Positions 46,975-59,730 of a DNA stretch of 60,000 bases are shown here, in pieces. Position 1 is the stretch's first letter; the number at the start of each line of letters is the position of its first letter. Source of the DNA: Bolinopsis microptera (Eukaryota; Ctenophora; Tentaculata; Lobata; Bolinopsidae); assembly GCF_026151205.1 (NCBI RefSeq), contig NC_087079.1, positions 1,950,028 to 2,010,027 on the forward strand, written 5' to 3'. Under the pieces are notes generated by a model. The model had not been told where the DNA came from. It was given only the letters and a program-made list of their open reading frames with translations, and ran no database searches. The position numbers were made by a program, and so were the translations under genes.

Positions 46975-48590
46975 AGACTGCTCAACATCAGAAAGATACT
47001 CCACCTCTCTCTCCTCATCAGAAAGATACTCCAACTCTCTCATTGCTCAACATCAGAAAGATACTCCAACTCTCTCATTGCTCAACATCAGAAAGATACT
47101 CCACCTCTCTCTCCTCATCAGAAAGATACTCCAACTCTCTCATTGCTCAACATCAGAAAGATACTCCAACTCTCTCATTGCTCAACATCAGAAAGATACT
47201 CCACCTCTCTCTGCTCCTCTCTGCTCCTCTCTCATTGCTCAACATCAGAAAGATACTCCAACTCTCTCATTGCTCAACATCAGAAAGATACTCCAACTCT
47301 CTCATTGCTCAACATCAGAAAGATACTCCACCTCTCTCTGCTCCTCTCTGCTCCTCTCTCATTGCTCAACATCAGAAAGATACTCCAACTCTCTCATTGC
47401 TCAACATCAGAAAGATACTCCAACTCTCTCATTGCTCAACATCAGAAAGATACTCCACCTCTCTCTGCTCCTCTCTGCTCCTCTCTCATTGCTCAACATC
47501 AGAACGATACTCCAACTCTCTCATTGCTCAACATCAGAAAGATACTCCAACTCTCTCATTGCTCAACATCAGAAAGATACTCCACCTCTCTCTGCTCCTC
47601 TCTGCTCCTCTCTCATTGCTCAACATCAGAAAGATACTCCAACTCTCTCATTGCTCAACATCAGAAAGATACTCCACCTCTCTCTGCTCCTCTCTGCTCC
47701 TCTCTCATTGCTCAACATCAGAAAGATACTCCAACTCTCTCATTGCTCAACATCAGAAAGATACTCCAACTCTCTCATTGCTCAACATCAGAAAGATACT
47801 CCACCTCGCTTCAAGCTCAACATCAGAAAGATACTCCACCTCTCTCATTGCTCAACATCAGAAAGATACTCCACCTCTCTCTGCTCCTCTCTCATTGCTC
47901 AACATCAGAAAGATACTCCACCTCTCTCATTGCTCAACATCAGAAAGATACTCCACCTCTCTCATTGCTCAACATCAGAAAGATACTCCACCTCTCTCAT
48001 TGCTCAACATCAGAAAGATACTCCACCTCTCTCTGCTCCTCTCTGCTCCTCTCTCATTGCTCAACATCAGAAAGATACTCCACCTCTCTCATTGCTCAAC
48101 ATCAGAAAGATACTCCACCTCTCTCATTGCTCAACATCAGAAAGATACTCCACCTCTCTCATTGCTCAACATCAGAAAGATACTCCACCTCTCTCATTGC
48201 TCAACATCAGAAAGATACTCCACCTCTCTCATTGCTCAACATCAGAAAGATACTCCACCTCTCTCATTGCTCAACATCAGAAAGATACTCCACCTCTCTC
48301 ATTGCTCAACATCAGAAAGATACTCCACCTCTCTCATTGCTCAACATCAGAAAGATACTCCACCTCTCTCATTGCTCAACATCAGAAAGATACTCCACCT
48401 CTCTCATTGCTCAACATCAGAAAGATACTCCACCTCTCTCATTGCTCAACATCAGAAAGATACTCCACCTCTCTCATTGCTCAACATCAGAAAGATACTC
48501 CACCTCTCTCATTGCTCAACATCAGAAAGATACTCCACCTCTCTCATTGCTCAACATCAGAAAGATACTCCAACTCGCTTCAAGCTCATT
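46975..48590 (+). repeat. 35-bp minisatellite with higher-order structure, open in three frames
   Basis: Unit: attgctcaacatcagaaaga, tactccacctctctc. About 44 units. To roughly 47800, units ending ccaactctctc and ccacctctctc alternate and every third or so is followed by a 22-bp insert, tgctcctctctgctcctctctc, giving a higher-order period. After 47900 the units are nearly uniform. As 35 is not a multiple of three and the unit lacks stops in every forward frame, all three frames stay open for more than 500 codons and encode the same 35-residue repeat. No homology, splice or codon evidence supports translation. The flanks share gttgctatagttacagactg at about 46961 and 48737. Confidence 0.95.
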
Positions 48591-50247
48591 GTTTTATAAC
48601 GTCACCGTGTAGACTGTGGTATGTAGTCCACATTCCTACAAACTTGCTATGTTAAGACGTACACGATCTGTAATTTCTACGTAAACACAGCTGAGTTTCC
48701 CAATACTAAATATTACAGATAGGTACTGCTGTCTGGTTGCTATAGTTACAGACTGCTCTCTGGTTGCTACAGTTACAGACTCCTTATAGCCCCTCATCGC
48801 GGTCCTGTGCGTTCAGTGGTCTTGTATTGTACTAATACGACTTCAGTTAAACTACTCTTTTTGTTAATCCTGAGCTGATAATTTTCATGTGGCCAACGTT
48901 TGAGTGTGATTAAATTGTTGTGAGGAAACTTTGGAATTTTTCTTTAATCCACTTATTTGATGACAGTCACTTTTCTCCGTTATTACTATACTATTATAGA
49001 CTTGCGCAATACAGTTACACAGCTTATACCAACTCAAATTCTGAACTCGAGTCCACCGTTTAGTATGCACTCTAGCTAACCCCCATTTATGATAAGATGA
49101 TATAACTATCAATATCATATTGGTTTTTATTGCCCATCTTGCTATATTCAGAATCATACCCTCATATCAATATTATATTCTTGAGATAAAGGCTGATTTC
49201 TCTATATTTTATAGATCTTGAAAACTTGCCGCATCGTCAGCTGCAGTCTGTTGAAACCCTCACCTATAGAGCGGCTATAATTGTCGATATAACAGATCGG
49301 TATTACTATATATCGATCTATTTCTAACCTCTCATCATGCTGCGATCAGACAGACTAGATGAATAAGAACAGCTGTGGTGTAAATATGGAAGTTGTTATA
49401 GGACGTGTCGTACGTGTCATGTTGCTAGCTATCTCGTACCATGATGTTAAGTTTTTACGAGCTAGCTATTTTATATTTCCATTTTTACGGCTGGTTACAT
49501 GTAGTGTCACTACCTGGTGTCACTTTAATACTGGTGTTTCGGACACAGTAGCCCGGTAGGTTTCGCAATGCTGAAGGGCATCATCCTTTCAATTTTTAAC
49601 ATTTCCCGTGGTACTGGCAAATAGATATTATAGTATTTAACTTTAAGAGTATAATGGTAAGAGCACTTCATAGCTGCCTGCCTGCCTACCTACCTAGGTC
49701 GATCCAGATGAATAAGTCTGGAACGAGTTTCGTGACAGCGCTTCTCTCCAGTTATCTCTGTCAAACATAAACAAACGTTTAACTTATCAGGTTCCAATCT
49801 AGTATAGTCTTCTTGTCATAGCCAAGTGACTACAAGTATACAATACATAGCTATATATATATAGTTAAACTCAGTTTTCTGCTCTAAAGTGAGTTTACCT
49901 GATAGATTAGGTGGCTGAGGGCTCGAATATCTCCCGTACTAGACATTGTAGACATGTCTGGTGGTGATGAGGCTAATATCAATATTGAGTAGGTACATGA
50001 TACCGAATCTGGTGGTTCATGGTAAAATCGACCGTTGAGTAACCGGTCACCGCACATAGCGTAGTTGGCCTGTATACACGGTAAAACCGACATTTACAAC
50101 TTGTTTTACGTTTTTCTGCTCGATCTGAATAACGCACAGTTCTCGAGTAGTATGTTGAACTGATATTATTATTGGAATCGATTCCAAGGTTGTCCAGGAA
50201 TTAGGACTAGTTAATCTTACTATATATAACGCGAGACGATAGTCGCT

Positions 50248-50316
50248 ATATATTTCGAACAATTGAAACAATCAAATTAGCAGGCAATTTGATTATTTCA
50301 ATTGTTCGAAATATAT
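50248..50316. repeat. 31-bp palindrome arms with 7-nt loop
   Basis: Arms 50248-50278 and 50286-50316 are reverse complements with one mismatch, loop agcaggc. A stable hairpin; probably a MITE remnant. Confidence 0.88.
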
Positions 50317-50546
50317 TGCTCCTGCTTCACAATCACATGTTTGACTCCTTTACCACACCCACACGGACACATCTCAACCATCTTCACATTTCACATTGTT
50401 TTTCTGTAAGGGTTTGCGTGCTTTTCTATCTCTTTATTAGCTATTAGCTTGAACGGTATGCATTCGCCTTTAGAACGAAATCATGATTTTCTTTTGATTT
50501 AAACACCCTAATGGTAACGGATTTTCTACTTCATGGATTTCGGACT

Positions 50547-50766
50547 TTGAATTTTTTAGTAACGCTGATCTGACATTATTTCACTGTAACATAGATTTTT
50601 TTGTAAACCTACATAAATATACATATATATATATCTGCTACCATTTTACTGCAAAAAAACTTTGAATTTTTTAGCAACGCTGATCTGACATTATTTCACT
50701 GTAACATAGATTTTTTTGTAAACCTACATAAATATATATATATATATATCTGCTACCATTTTACTG
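50547..50766 (+). repeat. Two tandem copies with period 114 bp
   Basis: tttgaattttttagtaacgc ... tatatatctgctaccatttt is repeated at +114 with few differences; each copy contains a (ta)n tract. Confidence 0.9.
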
Positions 50767-50913
50767 GTACCACGACTTCAACTTCAACAACCACGAACAC
50801 GACTTCAACTTCAACAACCACGAACACGACTTTCCGCGAAACCCGTGAAAGATATACTTTTGAAACTTTTTCGGCTGGGTTGAATGCTTTCGACCAGTAT
50901 TAAAAAATTAAAA

Positions 50914-51031
50914 AATTAACCAAGGAATAAGAACTTTTGGTCACGAAATTTAGACCCCCAAGTGGTGTCAAAATCGCTTAATAATTGAATAAATATTGGT
51001 GTCTCTTGACACTACTTTAGGGTTAGACGGG
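50914..51031 (+). repeat. Dispersed short repeat, copy 2
   Basis: Same family as 7561-7700: aaggaataagaac, agacccccaagtggtgtcaa, actactttagggttagacgg. Confidence 0.65.
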
Positions 51032-54000
51032 TTCGAGGTTCCTGCTAGTCGATTGTCTGAATAAGTATAACGCCGAGTTATCGATTAACATATTGAACTG
51101 ATTCTATAAGTTTGTTTACCATTTAAAGATTGTCCAGGAAGGTCTGAAGACTCAAGTGCTGTAGGTTAGAAAATGAAGCTAAATGATTCTATAAAATATA
51201 TCCTGGCCTTGTCTGTTAGTTAATGGTACTAACTAACAGCCAATACTTTAATAAAGCTGAACAGTTCTGCTTGGAGTGAGCGTTACCAATACCAATTAGT
51301 ATTACTACCAACTGTTTACTATAAAATGCGTTTCATTTAATTCATCAGAGAGTTGCTCCATTCGTTTGTATTTTACTGCATTAGTTGTCAGGTTGAATGA
51401 AGAGCGTGGAGTATGGTTTGGTATTGTTAACAAACGTTGCAGCAAAATGCAGGATCACAATTTTCCTCTGAGTGGGATGTTGGGAGATACTGCAACCATT
51501 GACTCATTGGCCACTATCATCACAGTGGTCCGTGATAAATCTCGTTCTCGAATAGCTCTGAAATTACATAGAAGAACAGTAAGGTCATATACTTATATAA
51601 GGTTGAGAGTTGGTGAAAAAAGCAGAGTCACACCTAGGTATAGTAGGTTTAGGTATCTGGACGTATATAGTGTATCATTATACTTTTCATTTATCTGAGG
51701 TGTAGCGTTGCCAGATCTCAGATCTTCATTAACTTACAGAGTTTTATATTAACAGAAAAAGCGATCTGACAGGCCAATATAACTAGTGTTAACACGGGGT
51801 GGTAAGTCCCCATTCATTGCACTTGCAGCCCGCTAGTTTCACTTGTCTCACGTTGCGATCTCAACTATTTTCCAATAAGCAGGAGCCGCTTCGCGCGTGT
51901 CATGTCATGCAAATTGCAACGTCTGGTGAAGTTTCACTGCCTCTTAACCTTTTAATATTATATACAGTGATATAATGTGTGCAGATCAGTAATAGCATAG
52001 ACCACATGATCACGTGCTAGTGCTTAACTTTATTAGCTATTATAGAAAATAAAGCTAATTTTATAAATATCAATTCTCCTAGACTGAATTTAGCTATATA
52101 TAATTTGATAACACGGTAATGAGGCGATTACCAGAGATATGATAAGACTAAGAACCGGAAAACAGCTGCAATTTCGATATAATCTGCAGTGATTTAGTAA
52201 CTTTAGCTTATTCAACGAAATCTTTAAACGTTTTTAAACATTTCTTCTTTTACAGAACTTGAGTATAAAAGTGATTTATAGCTTATCTTCATGTTGCGTT
52301 CAATTTAATCAAAAGATCAAAGTAAAACTGCAATTTGCTTATTAACAGACCCTATTGTTGTACTATTTTTATTTTTGTTTCAGAATTTTTGTTATAGAAT
52401 GAGGTAATTATCTGTTCACAGATCACCCTCTAAAACCTACAAGGAAATATTTCCTGTAGATTCTCGGTATACATAATTACATAAAGCAATATTTGACAGA
52501 GCATCTTGTGAAGTGAGCTATGTGCCTAGCCTTTTATGGCGAACTCGGTGAATGTCCTTGCTGTACGGCAGTGTTAAACAAGGAACTGAAACCGAGGGGT
52601 TCCGTTCAGGCCCTTCACACTTTGTTTCTGTCTGGTTCTAATATACCGTTACAAAAATGACTTTAATATATATATAATAAAGTTATTATATATAATAACT
52701 GCTGATTACAGTTAGCACTTTCTCATAATTGACATTCCTTCTAAATGTTATATTTTCTATTTTGCTTCATCAAAACTGCAAGTTGAAGGGTTGGTAAAGT
52801 CGTACCGAGAAAACATGAAGCAATCAATCACCTTAGCAATGCAATTAGTGATAGTTACTAATAATCATTCGACACTGAACTCGCGCGTGGGAGAGACAAT
52901 GAATTTTCCCATCTTTGCAAAGTGGCAACGCTAGCGCTCTAGTGATTGGGTACGGGACAATGACAAATCACTCATCTCATTACTTCAAATCAGCAAGAAT
53001 TTCCTGAAAGTTATCTATCTTCTGCTAATTTGACCAATTTTCTTGCTTTGATCATTCGAAGTCTAATAGTCCTTTGTCCACCGATACTTGGTATGTGTTT
53101 CTATCGGAGTATGGAGAAACACATTGAAACGTTTATTTTGTATCTGGACAATACAATTACAATGGATGTGTTAATATAATCAAGTTGTTCGGCAAGCCTT
53201 ACTACCTATGTAGTATTATGTTACAACATGTATATACAGGGTAGACCGTCTACCTATATAACCAAGCTCTCCTTTGATTTTTCTTGTGCTTGACATTGGA
53301 GCATCGGTATTTCGTCAAACGATCTGTGTGAAATGATTTGGTTATGGGTAACTTTCAGAATTCCTGTCGTTTTTATTCATTTTCATTGAGCTAAGACATT
53401 AAAACTAGGAGGGACCCACAATAAGACCCGACGATAACCGATTTGTCAGTTAACGTCATAACTTTGAAAGGTTAAATGTCTACTTATACCATCCGTTGCA
53501 TCAACAGACGTTTATTCCAAAAACACCTGAGAACAATTTATTTGCAGTTGGTGAGGAATACTTTGAGGGAAGTCTAGAATCATTCCTCTCCCTCAAACGG
53601 CATTTACGAGCAGAGATTTTGCTTTAAATTTTGAATATTCACTATTTAGATTTTACAGCTTGATTTAAAAAACATTGACCCTTATTTTCTACTTTGTATT
53701 CTCCAAATTCATTCCAATTAATTCGCACCAACCGTGCAAGAATGTAAAAAGGATTCCCATGGGACAGATCCTCATCAATTTAGCCCCATTGAAACGACCC
53801 GCTAATTATTTGTCACAATCTATTACTCAAATTACCTCACTCGCCAAAACAAATGAAACATTAGCTCGTTCCTTTCACAAGGTCCCTCCAAGTTCAAAAT
53901 GCAATTTACAGCCCTCGTCACGTTGATAATGTGAGGAATCATACAGGTGAAACGTATCTTATCATATCCGCCTCAGGAATGTGAGTTTTGTCCATGGCAG

Positions 54001-54599
54001 GATAGGGAGCGACCTCGTATCAGGAAGACAATTCCTCTTCAGGTTGTCTTCAGGATAATCCAGTATAAAAGTTATTGGGTTCAAGCGATTCTAAAATTGT
54101 GCGCTGTCTCAATAACTTCAATATTGATAGCGAACGTGTAGCTTAAATTGCGATGATTGCTGATCAGCCGTGTTGGTTGATATTCTTACTTTTATTAAGT
54201 TTATATTATTATCTAATATTCATCTTTTGTTTTGCAACTCGTCTTTCCCAAGTTGAACAAATTCTTTTACAGATTCACCTTTCTTTGAAAAACTACAACT
54301 CACCCTTGTAATAAAATTGTGAGGTTGCGTTTACATGAATCACATGGAAGATTGGCGTCGAAAATTCTTACGTTATTTACACTATTTAGTTATAGAATTA
54401 TTAGAATTATCCAGTATTCTTATATCTTTTGTCCTGTTTATGTATCCCATACAGCTTCACGAAGAGATAAGCAATCTGTAGAACTTATTCTCTCTTCTCC
54501 ATACCAATCAATACTTACGTCTCAGAAAACTTAGATATTCAGCTTAGATTAGCATTAATACTGAAATATGTGCTTAGTCGCAAATAGTTGAAGTTAAAC

Positions 54600-55390
54600 T
54601 TAAAGTTGGCTAATTGTTCAATTGTTATGCTGACCACTATAATTTGGATAATCAAAGAGGGATATTAATTCATATTAGAGTATTAGGCATATCGGCACCG
54701 ATGTTTGCAACGAATCTTTAGTTACTGCACCTGTACACTCTTATCAGATTTTCTCTTATTAGATTTTATTCCCGTTCATTCTGCTGTTAGTTAGGGCGAG
54801 AATAGAAATTCATGGGACCATCTGTGAATAAATTCGTAACAAAGGTTTCTCTACAGGAATGTGTTGTCCATAGTCCCAGGAACCACAAAAAACCCGTCCT
54901 GCTGAAATTCCTGTAGAAAAACCTTTGTTACGAATTTATTCACAGGGTTTGTTACTCTTTCCCTAGCTATGTGTGGAATTTAAATTCAAAAGCAAAACAA
55001 CGATCCCTGTAACTAATGCATTCTGTTCGTGTTATATATCTTCAGGTAGGATCATAACTAAGACGTATAGTTACTACTTAATCTCCAAGGGTTTGCGCGA
55101 AGATTAAAGCTGGCTTATCTTGTTGAATGTTGATCTGGCAGCTATAGTCAAAGTGGGATATTAGTTCATATTAGGCAATTGGTACTTGGTACTGATGTTG
55201 GTACTGATATATCCATCACTTTGTGATGAACATGTTGTTGCTATGAACCTTTAGTTGCATTTGTACAACTCTAGTTGTGAAAGGATCCTTCGCGATAATT
55301 CTGCTGTGTGGAATTGAAAGTGAAAAGCAAAACAACAATCAACATATTATAACTAGTGTATTCTCTTCGTGCATGGCACTGTTGTCTCGT
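54600..55390 (+). repeat. Old ~350-bp segmental duplication, one copy carrying a MITE
   Basis: 54630-54787 plus 54970-55045 align with 55128-55380. Shared anchors are gggatattaattcatatta, ccgatgtt, gaacctttagtt, attctgctg, tgtggaatt and aaaagcaaaacaac. The MITE at 54788-54969 interrupts the first copy, and the second copy keeps the empty site. Confidence 0.75.
54788..54969. mobile_element. 182-bp MITE with 3-bp target duplication
   Basis: Ends tagttagggcgag and ctttccctagcta are inverted copies with small differences. Subterminal attcgtaacaaaggtttctc and its complement give a long hairpin. It is flanked by tgt on both sides (54785-54787, 54970-54972). The empty site attctgctgtgtggaatt survives at about 55300. 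Related copies lie at 5715-5815, 42138-42320 and 42850-43035. Confidence 0.85.
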
Positions 55391-57654
55391 AGGTATGTAA
55401 CATGACAAATCATGAGCCAATCTCTTACGTCATCATCACTAATTTATAATACGTGGAAACTAGAACTCCTAGTTTGGTAGATCCTTGTCCTGGTTATTAT
55501 TACCAATTTGTTGCTGGACGTTGTCCACTTTCTGTATTGAATCTTCTGGAGCGCCCCTGCTGCAGAGGTGACTGTTTAATTTTATAATGAGGTAAACGAT
55601 GATCGGTGAGATGCCTATGTGTTTTGATGCGTCATTGTTCGATAAATCACCATATTTTACATAACATAAACCACCATATTTTACGTAAAGTGAACGACCA
55701 TATTTTACTTACTTTACAAGTTTACATACCGTTATCAACGGTCACAGTCCTATCCATGACTTGTGTATATTCCTGAGAACTTAATAACTATAAAAGCAAC
55801 GTCTATAAGGTGATAATATTATCCGCTTTATGGTTTGTACTACTGCGTCCGTCCATGACGATGGATTTGACATTGACTCGTACATATCTTATTAGTTATG
55901 ATATTACTTTTGTATATTTGTTGCATGATTTAGGACGTCATGGCAGCATGCCCGCTGCAATATAACAAAGAATACAATAGGTACCTTTTCAATTCCATCA
56001 CGCCTTGCAATCACAACCATTGTACCACAGTATTCGAATCAGATTGCAATTTCGTTTATTATTCGGTCACCTGATTCGGACAAAAGTCGCTGTCGGACAA
56101 AAGTCGTGTTAGTGTTACCACGTGTCATCGGAAGCGCATTCTGAATTCTTGATCTTTGCGACTACAACTGTGTTACTGTGTTATCTCTATCCTTGCACTG
56201 AGCCCGCACGGAGAGTCACTTAATGTAGTGGAAGTGTCCTAACCCACTTTGGGTGTCTGCTCAACCCGTGTGTTTCTGCAAGTCTACACCGTTCTTATTT
56301 TCTAATTGAATTACAGGGAGAGGGACAATAAACGCTTATCTTCGCGCCTATTGTAAGTAAACCCATGCGCTTGTATAATGGTATAATAGTTTGCTCAGAA
56401 TATTTTGCTCAGAATATATAATTGTAATTACGTTATTATGCAATTATAAACTTTACACACGTTAAGACCAAGGCTGTACGTTGAAACATGTTATTTTTCA
56501 GATATTGACGTATCGGGTGATACCCAAGTTTATCCGATCATCTGATTGTGAATCATTTAATTATCTTGTTGCAATGTGCCCGTTTACTGTGAGGTTGAGG
56601 TATTTTCACGACGCAAATACCTTAGTAATAGGATTGTGGTCAAATGGACCGAGTACCAAAGGTTTGGTCACCAGCATAAGTTTACAGTCCGCTTATTGAT
56701 TTGTAATTATTTGATGACTAACGAAAGGCAGATGCAATTTACCTATTTAAATTTTGAGGTCATTTGTTTGTTATCACAGCACCGGCTTGGTACTATATTT
56801 ACTCTTCTCCTTCTCTAGACAGTACACATTCTCCGGTTAGGAGCACATTCCTTCACAACATTCATTACTTCTGCTTTTTGTTCACGTATACCTCGGAAAA
56901 CTTTAACATTGTTGACTAGCTGGAAATAATCAGACGGGCTACTTCAAATAAGTTAATTATGTAATTAAAGAGCCGTTTTTACCGTTTATGCTATATACTA
57001 TATATTTGTTTCGCCACTGCTAAATTGATTTAAGTCTATGCTTCTATGATTATATATCGTAATTCAGAAATGTAACGTCAAGTTATATCGTATAATATAT
57101 TTGTTGCGTTATAGAAGCTATAGAAGCTATATAGAATGCTAAACAAGATTTTATACTCTTGGAACAGATTTCTGAGTAAACCTACGGCCCCTGCAGGTCA
57201 GCTTGATGTAAAGTTTTAAAATAAAGGCTGTCAACCCTTTTCATCGTCAAGATGTCTTATTTTCGTTACTGTTACAAGTACCTTTTCAAATTTCAAAGCA
57301 AGTTTTTTAGTTTCAAGACACCACCGATAGCTATTTGATCCCATAAAATGTTATTGACTCTTGCTTTATTATATCGTAAAGATGTCGCATTTTTGTTACT
57401 TGATAGAACCTTTTAAAATTTAAAAGCTGGCATCGTAGCTTCAAGAAGCCACCAATCGTTATTTTAATCCCAAATTCCTTTAATACAAGGTTTTCAGCTC
57501 AGGCTTTATCGCTATTATTTGAACTGGTCTACATATTTTAATCGTCTATTCGTTATTTGGCTCAAATTTTTTCAAACATTAAGCTATTAAAGTAAATCTT
57601 TTCCACTAAGATAATTAAAACATTGATAGCGCCTAATCACCTGGGTACAGCACT

Positions 57655-59158
57655 ATGGTAGGAGGAAACAGCACAGCTGCACCGAGCAGTTCAACCACTT
57701 TCCTATTCAGCACTTCAGAGAGAGCCTCCACCCACGACTACAGTCTAGATGTGTACGAGAGAACCTTCCTTATCATCTTCGAGCTGATTTGCACTGTCCT
57801 CACCATCCTCCTCAATGGATATCTCATCTTCACCATCGTCTTCAAGGTAATCCTGATTACACTGACAGTTTCGTTTACTTTTTAAACTGTAGATAAATTA
57901 TTGCATTTTAAAATGAAATAATTTGAACAAAAGCCTAAGAACACCCTGTGATATACTTATTTTATTCCAGTTGAAAATCAGCAAGAACTGTGTATTTATT
58001 CCTATGCTTACTGCCGCTGCATTGGGTCTGTTTCACGGATTTGGCTGCAATCTTATGATGACAATATCTCTGATACACGGTGACTGGGTCGGTTCTATCA
58101 ACTGGTGTGGAGCTGCAGCCAACATTCACAAGTACATCATCTACAGCATCATCTACATCCAAGTTTTCGTCTCCCTCGAGGTACTTAAATGTCAATCTGT
58201 AAATTAATAATTTAAGGATAGTTTTTTTTGAAATACATTAGCATTAAAACAGAACTACCCAGTCAAAGTTTTCCCTTACAAAACGTTGTTTTGATTGATT
58301 GGTTTCCGGAGAAGTATTTACTTTAAATAAAATAATAAAAACAACAAATTTCAGGCAGCATACCTAATCAGCCACCCTCACGGCTACTCAAGATTCAGCC
58401 GCAAAGCAAAGATTTCTGCAACCCTCGCTACAGTCATTGCTGTTTTCCTCAACTTCCCTATCACAATTTGCCAGTTCTTTTTTCTCAAGCCTAGCAATAT
58501 TGTTGAATTTAGTGATAATTATAAGTATACCTATGATGAATTAAAGAAAATTAATCGTTATTTTTACTTCGATGCAGACCTGATCATCTGTTACCGTTTT
58601 TTCTTCCCGAAGACCCTAGATTACCATGTGATAGTGTACTTCATCCACACTTGCAACCTACTAGCAGTGGCACTGACCATACTCTCATACGGGGTCATCA
58701 TCCGGACTGTACTGAAACTGAGGGGCAATCAAAAGACACCCTCCTCCAAATCACTGGACCACCAGCATCAGCGACGATCGGAGAGGCAAGTAAAGCAGAA
58801 CAAGAGGATAGCCCTGATGTCCCTGCTCACAACCACGTGTGTGTTGACCCCCTGGTTACTGAGTATGGTGGTTAGCTTGCTTCTTGACATTATAGATTAC
58901 CAAGACTGGGTAGAGACTTTGGGGATTGATGGAGCCACAACTCTGCTGCGGGCTAACCAGTATCTGTACTACATTGTGACGTGGATATTTCCTATCATGA
59001 CCATCATGGCTAATTCAGCTCTGTCAAGGGCTGCTAAGGAAATGTTGACCAATTTAACGACCTTTGACTTTGAACTACCCTCCATGGCAAATATGAGTGT
59101 CGCTAGGTTTAATGTCAAGCAGCAAGGCCATGAGTCCCCGAATAGTGTTCATTTGTAA
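57655..59158 (+). CDS. 7TM receptor C of a three-member family (3 exons)
   Basis: Predicted GPCR of 401 residues. Exons: 57655-57846 (64 codons, AAG|GTAATC), 57971-58180 (70 codons, acceptor tattccag, donor GAG|GTACTT) and 58355-59158 (acceptor atttcag|GCA), phase 0 at both junctions. The N terminus has an Asn-Ser-Thr site and is Ser/Thr-rich. Loop 1 is GDWVGSINWCGAAA. The DRY site reads E|AAYLISHPHGY, so Arg is absent and the following Leu is His. Loop 2 is longer than in A and B and contains CYRFFF. The third intracellular loop is rich in His, Gln, Arg and Lys. TM6 has LTPWLLSMV (the second Pro is Leu) and TM7 WIFPIMTIMANS, a weakened NPxxY. It is the most divergent of the three and lies 29 kb from receptor B. 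An AATAAA is present at 59308-59313. Confidence 0.85.
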
Positions 59159-59307
59159 TCGAAATTGCTGTCTAAATTTCTTATTGTTCCTGGGGTGTGC
59201 GATTCGTTGCCATGGTTGAATTGTGCTTTAATCAAGTACGGTCAACAATCTTAAACATTGTGGACCTCGGCGATATTTTTTAACGTATTAGTATTATTCT
59301 GTTCATT

Positions 59308-59313
59308 AATAAA
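59308..59313 (+). terminator. AATAAA poly(A) signal candidate of receptor C
   Basis: First AATAAA after the stop, 150 nt downstream; a second at about 59459 is also possible. Confidence 0.45.
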
Positions 59314-59660
59314 TCCAAAATAATCTATTATTTTCGTCTTTTTTACTAGCTGTTTGTCTGTTTGAATATTATTTATCAGATTGAGATTCAGTTTTCATTG
59401 TTGCTCCTATCATTATTTTAACACTAAATTTTAATCTTGCGCAATTGTCAGTGATTTATAAATAAACCTTTTCTTTTGATAAACGAGTATTTTTGGTGTC
59501 CTTTAACAGTATAACATAACAACTAAAATTCGAAGCAAAAGATCAACCTGCAAATTATTATCTTAAAATGAGGAGAGACTTCCTCATCATCTTCTCATCT
59601 CTTGTCAAGCAAAATCTTTAGATACAAAATTTCATAAATCGCATTCCATATATTCTCACA

Positions 59661-59730
59661 GGGCGGCGCTCAGTCAGTCATTCTGCCATATTTCCATGTG
59701 TTTATGATCACTAAGCCTGGGGTCCCCAGG
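59661..59730 (-). repeat. CCTGGGGACCCCAGG dispersed element, copy 3
   Basis: Reverse orientation: gggcggcgctcagtcagtca, ttctgccata, tttatgatcac, cctggggtccccagg. Its internal sequence differs from the other copies but both ends agree. Confidence 0.78.

Larger units (their letters stand above)
48660..57654. other. Long AT-rich gene-poor stretch
   Basis: Only repeats are supported here (palindrome at 50248, tandem pair at 50547, short dispersed repeat at 50914, duplicated segment and MITE at 54.6-55.4 kb). Open frames at 51366-51698, 53675-53926 and 56481-56818 show no features of real genes. Confidence 0.5.

Noticed and set aside
46930-48655. Three overlapping open frames of 518-568 codons
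   Set aside because: They are three readings of one 35-bp minisatellite; no homology, splice sites or codon pattern supports translation.
51366-51698. 110-codon plus-strand frame
   Set aside because: Composition and lack of any motif suggest chance; not supported by splice sites.
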